Below, piece by piece: positions 14,332 through 17,035 of a stretch of 17,035 nucleotides of DNA. The first letter of the stretch is position 1, and every line of letters begins with the position of its first letter. The position numbers and the translations under genes are program-made. The stretch comes from an uncultured Clostridia bacterium (GTDB lineage Bacteria > Bacillota > Clostridia > Oscillospirales > Ruminococcaceae), in NCBI GenBank assembly GCA_947072265.1, contig CAMTHN010000006.1, positions 1-17,035 on the forward strand. The letters are read 5' to 3'. The notes beneath the pieces are model-generated. The model did no database searches and had not been told where the DNA came from. It saw only the letters and a list, made by a program, of their open reading frames with translations.

Positions 14332-15030
14332 ATGATACAGGTTGCTGTATGTGATGACCAAAAATTATTTTCATTTAGTGTTAAATCCATATTAGATAAG
14401 GTTATAGATAAATATCATATGGATGTTGATGTTCATGTTTACTCATGTGGACAGCGTATGTTAGAAGATTTTGAAAAAGGGTTATTCTTTGATATAATCT
14501 TTTTAGATATTTTTATGGGAACCTCTAATGGATATGAGGTTGCACAAAAACTTCGTGAAACTAACCGATCTAGTAAAATAGTCTTTTTAACTAGCACAAA
14601 AGATTATGTGTTTGAAGGATATAATGTTGATGCTTCTGGATATCTTTTAAAACCATATCAAGAAGAAGAGATTGAAAACATATTTATGAAGCTTGTTAAA
14701 AGCTTGAAAATTTCTGTTTCAAAAACTATGGTTATAGATTATAAAGGAACTATTACAAAGCTAGAATTAAGCGATATTGAATTTTTTGAAAGCAGAGATC
14801 ATATGGTTATTGTTCATGTGGAAAATGAAACATATTCTTTTTATGGAAAGATAAATGTCTTGGATCAAGAATATAGTAAATATGATTTTTTTAGATGTCA
14901 TAGGAGTTATCTTATTAATATTTTTAAAATAGATAAGATAATAGGGAATGATATAGTTACTAAGTCAAATAAACGTGTTCCCGTTAGCAGAAGTCAGATT
15001 AAAAGATTGAAAGAATTATTTAATATGTAA
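14332..15030 (+). CDS. LytTR-family response regulator (orphan)
   Basis: Transcription regulator of 232 residues. The receiver domain (about 1-120) has the acidic pair CDD (7-9), phospho-acceptor Asp59 in FLDIFM, Thr87 and Lys107 in LLKPY, so it should be phosphorylatable. The LytTR DNA-binding domain (about 130-230) shows FFESRDHMV, FFRCHRSYLIN and the C-terminal VPVSRSQIKRLKE. This is the architecture of AgrA, VirR and LytR, which bind paired direct repeats. No histidine kinase or peptide gene lies next to it in the window. The ATG at 14332 follows AGGATGTGAT, a near match to the extended ribosome site. Its stop codon lies inside the left arm of the convergent terminator. The preceding 513-base gap is rich in RNA structure and may include its target. 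Confidence 0.93.
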   Translation: MIQVAVCDDQKLFSFSVKSILDKVIDKYHMDVDVHVYSCGQRMLEDFEKGLFFDIIFLDIFMGTSNGYEVAQKLRETNRSSKIVFLTSTKDYVFEGYNVDASGYLLKPYQEEEIENIFMKLVKSLKISVSKTMVIDYKGTITKLELSDIEFFESRDHMVIVHVENETYSFYGKINVLDQEYSKYDFFRCHRSYLINIFKIDKIIGNDIVTKSNKRVPVSRSQIKRLKELFNM

Positions 15031-15089
15031 AATAGATATAAAAAAGGCAAGAAAAATTTTCTTGCCTTTTTTATATCTATTTTACATAT
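15023..15089. terminator. Bidirectional terminator: perfect 33-bp inverted repeat between convergent genes
   Basis: Positions 15023-15055 are exactly complementary to 15057-15089 around a single A. The GC core is GGCAAG/CTTGCC, flanked by A6 and T6, giving a terminator on both strands. The stop codons of the LytTR gene (15028-15030) and the flavin-reductase-like gene (15077-15079) both lie in the stem. Confidence 0.95.
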
Positions 15090-15586
15090 ATTTCAATTAT
15101 TTCACCTGTATACATTCTATGAAAATCTTTTTTCGGATAATGATCTTGTAAAATTGTCTTATCTATAAAAAGTGATTCGTTCATATCTTGTGTATATATT
15201 TTTTTACATATTATATTTATGCTAGCTTCTTCAAAACCTATATAGTGGTTATTTACAATTGGTGTTAGCCCTGATTTTTTTATTTTATCTTGATCTCTTC
15301 CAGATATTGAGCCACATATTTTAAGTGCTTCTTTATATGATGGAGGAAAGAATGAAACTGTAAAATGGTCAGATTTTTCTAGATATTTAAAAGTATGTCT
15401 ATGTTTTCTAATATATATATTACAGACATCTCTATTCCATCTATAACCAAATTCTCCCCAGCTTGCCGTCAAAGTGTTAAAATCATCGGCATTTATGGCA
15501 GAGGATATAAGCATCCAATCTTTTGATGTTGATGTAAATGGATTTATTTCTAGTTGATATGGTTTAATTGTTTTAAAATTCTTCAT
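15077..15586 (-). CDS. Flavin reductase-like FMN-binding split-barrel protein
   Basis: A 169-residue protein of the flavin reductase-like family, which binds FMN in a split barrel and may pass electrons from NAD(P)H to flavin or an unknown acceptor. Seen: FNTLTASWGEFGYRWN (about 36-51), matching the family's N-terminal FMN-contact segment, VCNIYIRKHRHTF, TVSFFPP and CGSISGRDQDKIKKSGL (about 90-106), a signature of the clostridial type. It has no signal peptide. ATG at 15586 follows AAAGGTGG by 6 bases. It lies 56 bases after aroK and may be read from the same transcript; I see no convincing separate promoter. Substrate is unknown, and no link to shikimate chemistry is evident. Confidence 0.85.
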   Translation of the reverse strand: MKNFKTIKPYQLEINPFTSTSKDWMLISSAINADDFNTLTASWGEFGYRWNRDVCNIYIRKHRHTFKYLEKSDHFTVSFFPPSYKEALKICGSISGRDQDKIKKSGLTPIVNNHYIGFEEASINIICKKIYTQDMNESLFIDKTILQDHYPKKDFHRMYTGEIIEIYVK

Positions 15587-15642
15587 ATAATTCCACCTTT
15601 TTAAAATTTATCTTAGTTATAATCTATTCGAATAAATTAAAA

Positions 15643-16149
15643 TTATGTTTTATTTAAATAGTTATGTATATCTTGTAATACTATATATGCTTTTCTTGAA
15701 TTATTTACCGAAAGCAAAGAACATTCTCTATAGATGTTTTCTCTTTTCTTAAATAGCATATTTAGCTGATAAAAAGATTTTTCTTTAACTAAAGGACGAT
15801 TAGTCGTGTTTACTATTATTCGTTTATAACAAAATTGGAAAGGAACTTCTAAAAAAAATGTTTTTGTATTTTTCAGGAAAATTTTATTTTCTTTAGATTC
15901 TATTATTCCGCCACCAGTTGAAACTATAGTTTTTTTTATATTAGAAGTTTTTGAAAGAACTTTGGATTCTAATTTTCTAAAATAGGATTCACCTTTTTTA
16001 TCAAAGATATCAGAGATAGACATTTTCTCTAAGTTTTGTATATGTATATCAAGATCTAAAAATTCATAAGCTAAACTTTTGGATAAAATTTTTCCTATTT
16101 TTGTTTTTCCGCATCCCATAAATCCTATTAAATAAATATTATCATTCAT
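15643..16149 (-). CDS. aroK: Shikimate kinase (AroK)
   Basis: Phosphorylates shikimate at O3 with ATP, step five of the shikimate pathway. The 168 residues are normal for the family. Walker A is GFMGCGKT (9-16), the shikimate-binding DLD is at 32-34, Arg58 is in GESYFRKLE, the GGG of the phosphate loop is at 79-81 (STGGGII), and the lid contains NRPL (117-120). The ATG at 16149 overlaps the end of aroE by 8 bases (ATGAATGA), which points to translational coupling; the ribosome site AAGAAGG lies within aroE. Confidence 0.95.
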   Translation of the reverse strand: MNDNIYLIGFMGCGKTKIGKILSKSLAYEFLDLDIHIQNLEKMSISDIFDKKGESYFRKLESKVLSKTSNIKKTIVSTGGGIIESKENKIFLKNTKTFFLEVPFQFCYKRIIVNTTNRPLVKEKSFYQLNMLFKKRENIYRECSLLSVNNSRKAYIVLQDIHNYLNKT

Positions 16150-16975
16150 TTTGTAAAACCTTCTTTATATATAGATAGGCTATGTCGATTTGAGCTTGGG
16201 AATATGTAATATTAAACCATATTTCATGAGATTTTACAGCTTGTAAAACTAACATTTCTATCCCATTTTTATGAGAAATATTATGGTTTTTAGCATATTC
16301 CAATAATTTTGTTTTGGTAGGATTATATATTAAATCGAATACAAAATTAGATTTAAGTATAATATGTTTTGGTATAGGACAAGCGTCTATATTTGGAAAT
16401 GATCCTATTGGAGTTGCATTTATTATTGTGTTAAAGCTTTGAGATATATTTTCTATCGATATTAGTGAGATATTATTTAATTTATTTAAATATATAAATT
16501 CTTTATGTTTTTGTAAAGACGAAGGCCTTACAGCGATAGTTAAATTTAAATTAATACTATCAAAAGTTGATGCAATCATCTTACCGGTTCCTCCAAATCC
16601 TATTAGAAGGGTTTTTAAAGAGGGATCGGTTAGACCATATTTTTTTATACATTTCCAAAATGCATATTTATCTGTATTATGGCCTATATAGTTTTTTTTA
16701 TTTATTATTTCTACTAGGTTTACTGATTTAGAGATTTTAGCAGATTTTGATAAACTTGTTAGATAGGGTATTATTTGCGTTTTATATGGTGCTGTAATAT
16801 TAAATCCATCCAATTTAAATAGATTATCACAGTTTTTTTTAAAAAGATCTGGAGAAATATTAAACATATCATATGAGTATTTATCTATTTCTTTAAAAGA
16901 AAACAACATTGTATGAAGATGTTTTGATAAAGAATGATCTAGAGGGTATCCTAAAAGCCCAAATTTTTTAGACAT
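16142..16975 (-). CDS. aroE: Shikimate dehydrogenase (AroE)
   Basis: Reduces 3-dehydroshikimate to shikimate with NADPH. With ATG at 16975 the protein has 277 residues. LGYPLDHSLSKHLH near the N-terminus binds shikimate (Ser15, Ser17), NITAPYK ends in catalytic Lys65, HNTDK holds Asp102, the nucleotide loop is GFGGTGK (126-132), and INATPIGSFP and LQAVKSHEIW follow. An in-frame ATG also exists at 16990 but has no ribosome site; GGAG, which overlaps that codon, sits 9 bases before ATG 16975. With this start the catalytic pair falls at 65 and 102, the same numbers as in the Escherichia coli enzyme. The gene begins 4 bases after the stop of the gene at the right edge and overlaps aroK, so it is in the middle of an operon. 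Confidence 0.95.
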   Translation of the reverse strand: MSKKFGLLGYPLDHSLSKHLHTMLFSFKEIDKYSYDMFNISPDLFKKNCDNLFKLDGFNITAPYKTQIIPYLTSLSKSAKISKSVNLVEIINKKNYIGHNTDKYAFWKCIKKYGLTDPSLKTLLIGFGGTGKMIASTFDSINLNLTIAVRPSSLQKHKEFIYLNKLNNISLISIENISQSFNTIINATPIGSFPNIDACPIPKHIILKSNFVFDLIYNPTKTKLLEYAKNHNISHKNGIEMLVLQAVKSHEIWFNITYSQAQIDIAYLYIKKVLQNE

Positions 16976-16979
16976 TAAG

Positions 16980-17035
16980 TTAATCTCCATTTATAGCTGA
17001 AATTGTTTTATTTAAAGAAGTAGAATCTTCTATAT
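16980..17035 (-). CDS. 3' end of an unidentified upstream gene
   Basis: On the minus strand a frame is open from the window edge to TAA at 16982-16980, ending IEDSTSLNKTISAINGD. The stop is 4 bases before the preferred aroE start, and the aroE ribosome site lies in its last codons, which is the pattern of a compact operon. Seventeen residues are too few to identify it; another aromatic amino acid pathway gene would fit the context. Confidence 0.6.
   Translation of the reverse strand, partial: IEDSTSLNKTISAINGD

Noticed and set aside
1..17035. CRISPR arrays, insertion sequences, phage genes, tRNA or rRNA genes
   Set aside because: No regularly spaced repeats, transposase, integrase or recombinase frames, and no tRNA cloverleaf or rRNA segments were found; the coding regions look like stable chromosomal genes.

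Overview
The window is very AT-rich and reads like a chromosomal segment of a low-GC Bacillota, most likely a member of Clostridia. This rests on the gene set (IreB, TrmK, RqcH, FolC directly downstream of ValS), strong Shine-Dalgarno sites, hairpin-plus-T-tract terminators and TTG starts on three genes. The code is standard bacterial: TGA ends aroE. The species cannot be named from the sequence.

Layout. (1) Positions 1-7451 hold one minus-strand operon, trmK - Nif3-like gene - rqcH - valS - folC, with gaps of 4-25 bases and a good promoter at 7485-7513. folC runs off the left edge. (2) ireB (7547-7786, minus) has its own promoter and a perfect 16-bp terminator. (3) pheS-pheT (7883-11311, minus) has a promoter at 11427-11455. 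Between promoter and pheS lies a terminator-like hairpin, but no T-box. (4) A divergent plus-strand pair, an AI-2E/PerM-family membrane protein and an FkbM-family methyltransferase, spans 11565-13818. (5) A 513-base gap (13819-14331) precedes an orphan LytTR response regulator (14332-15030). (6) Convergent to it on the minus strand are aroE, aroK and a flavin-reductase-like gene (15077-16975), with the 3' end of one more gene at the right edge. The two convergent units meet at a perfect 33-bp inverted repeat that contains both stop codons.

Most genes are housekeeping: aminoacyl-tRNA synthesis (pheST, valS), tRNA modification (trmK), ribosome rescue (rqcH), folate (folC) and the shikimate pathway (aroE, aroK). 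The unusual part is the gap before the LytTR regulator. It contains four back-to-back hairpins whose loops read UGGGAG, UUGGGAG, UCGGGAG and AUUGGGAA, with a fifth GGGA in a linker. A branched fold can be drawn just upstream. A 10-bp direct repeat sits ahead of a -10 box. After the hairpins come a separate TTGACA promoter with a palindrome over its -10, and a 20-bp leader hairpin next to the regulator's ribosome binding site. I propose that this gap encodes a structured noncoding RNA of about 250 nt, possibly controlled by the neighbouring LytTR protein, in the manner of RNAIII or VR-RNA. That function is inference; the hairpins themselves are read directly from the sequence.
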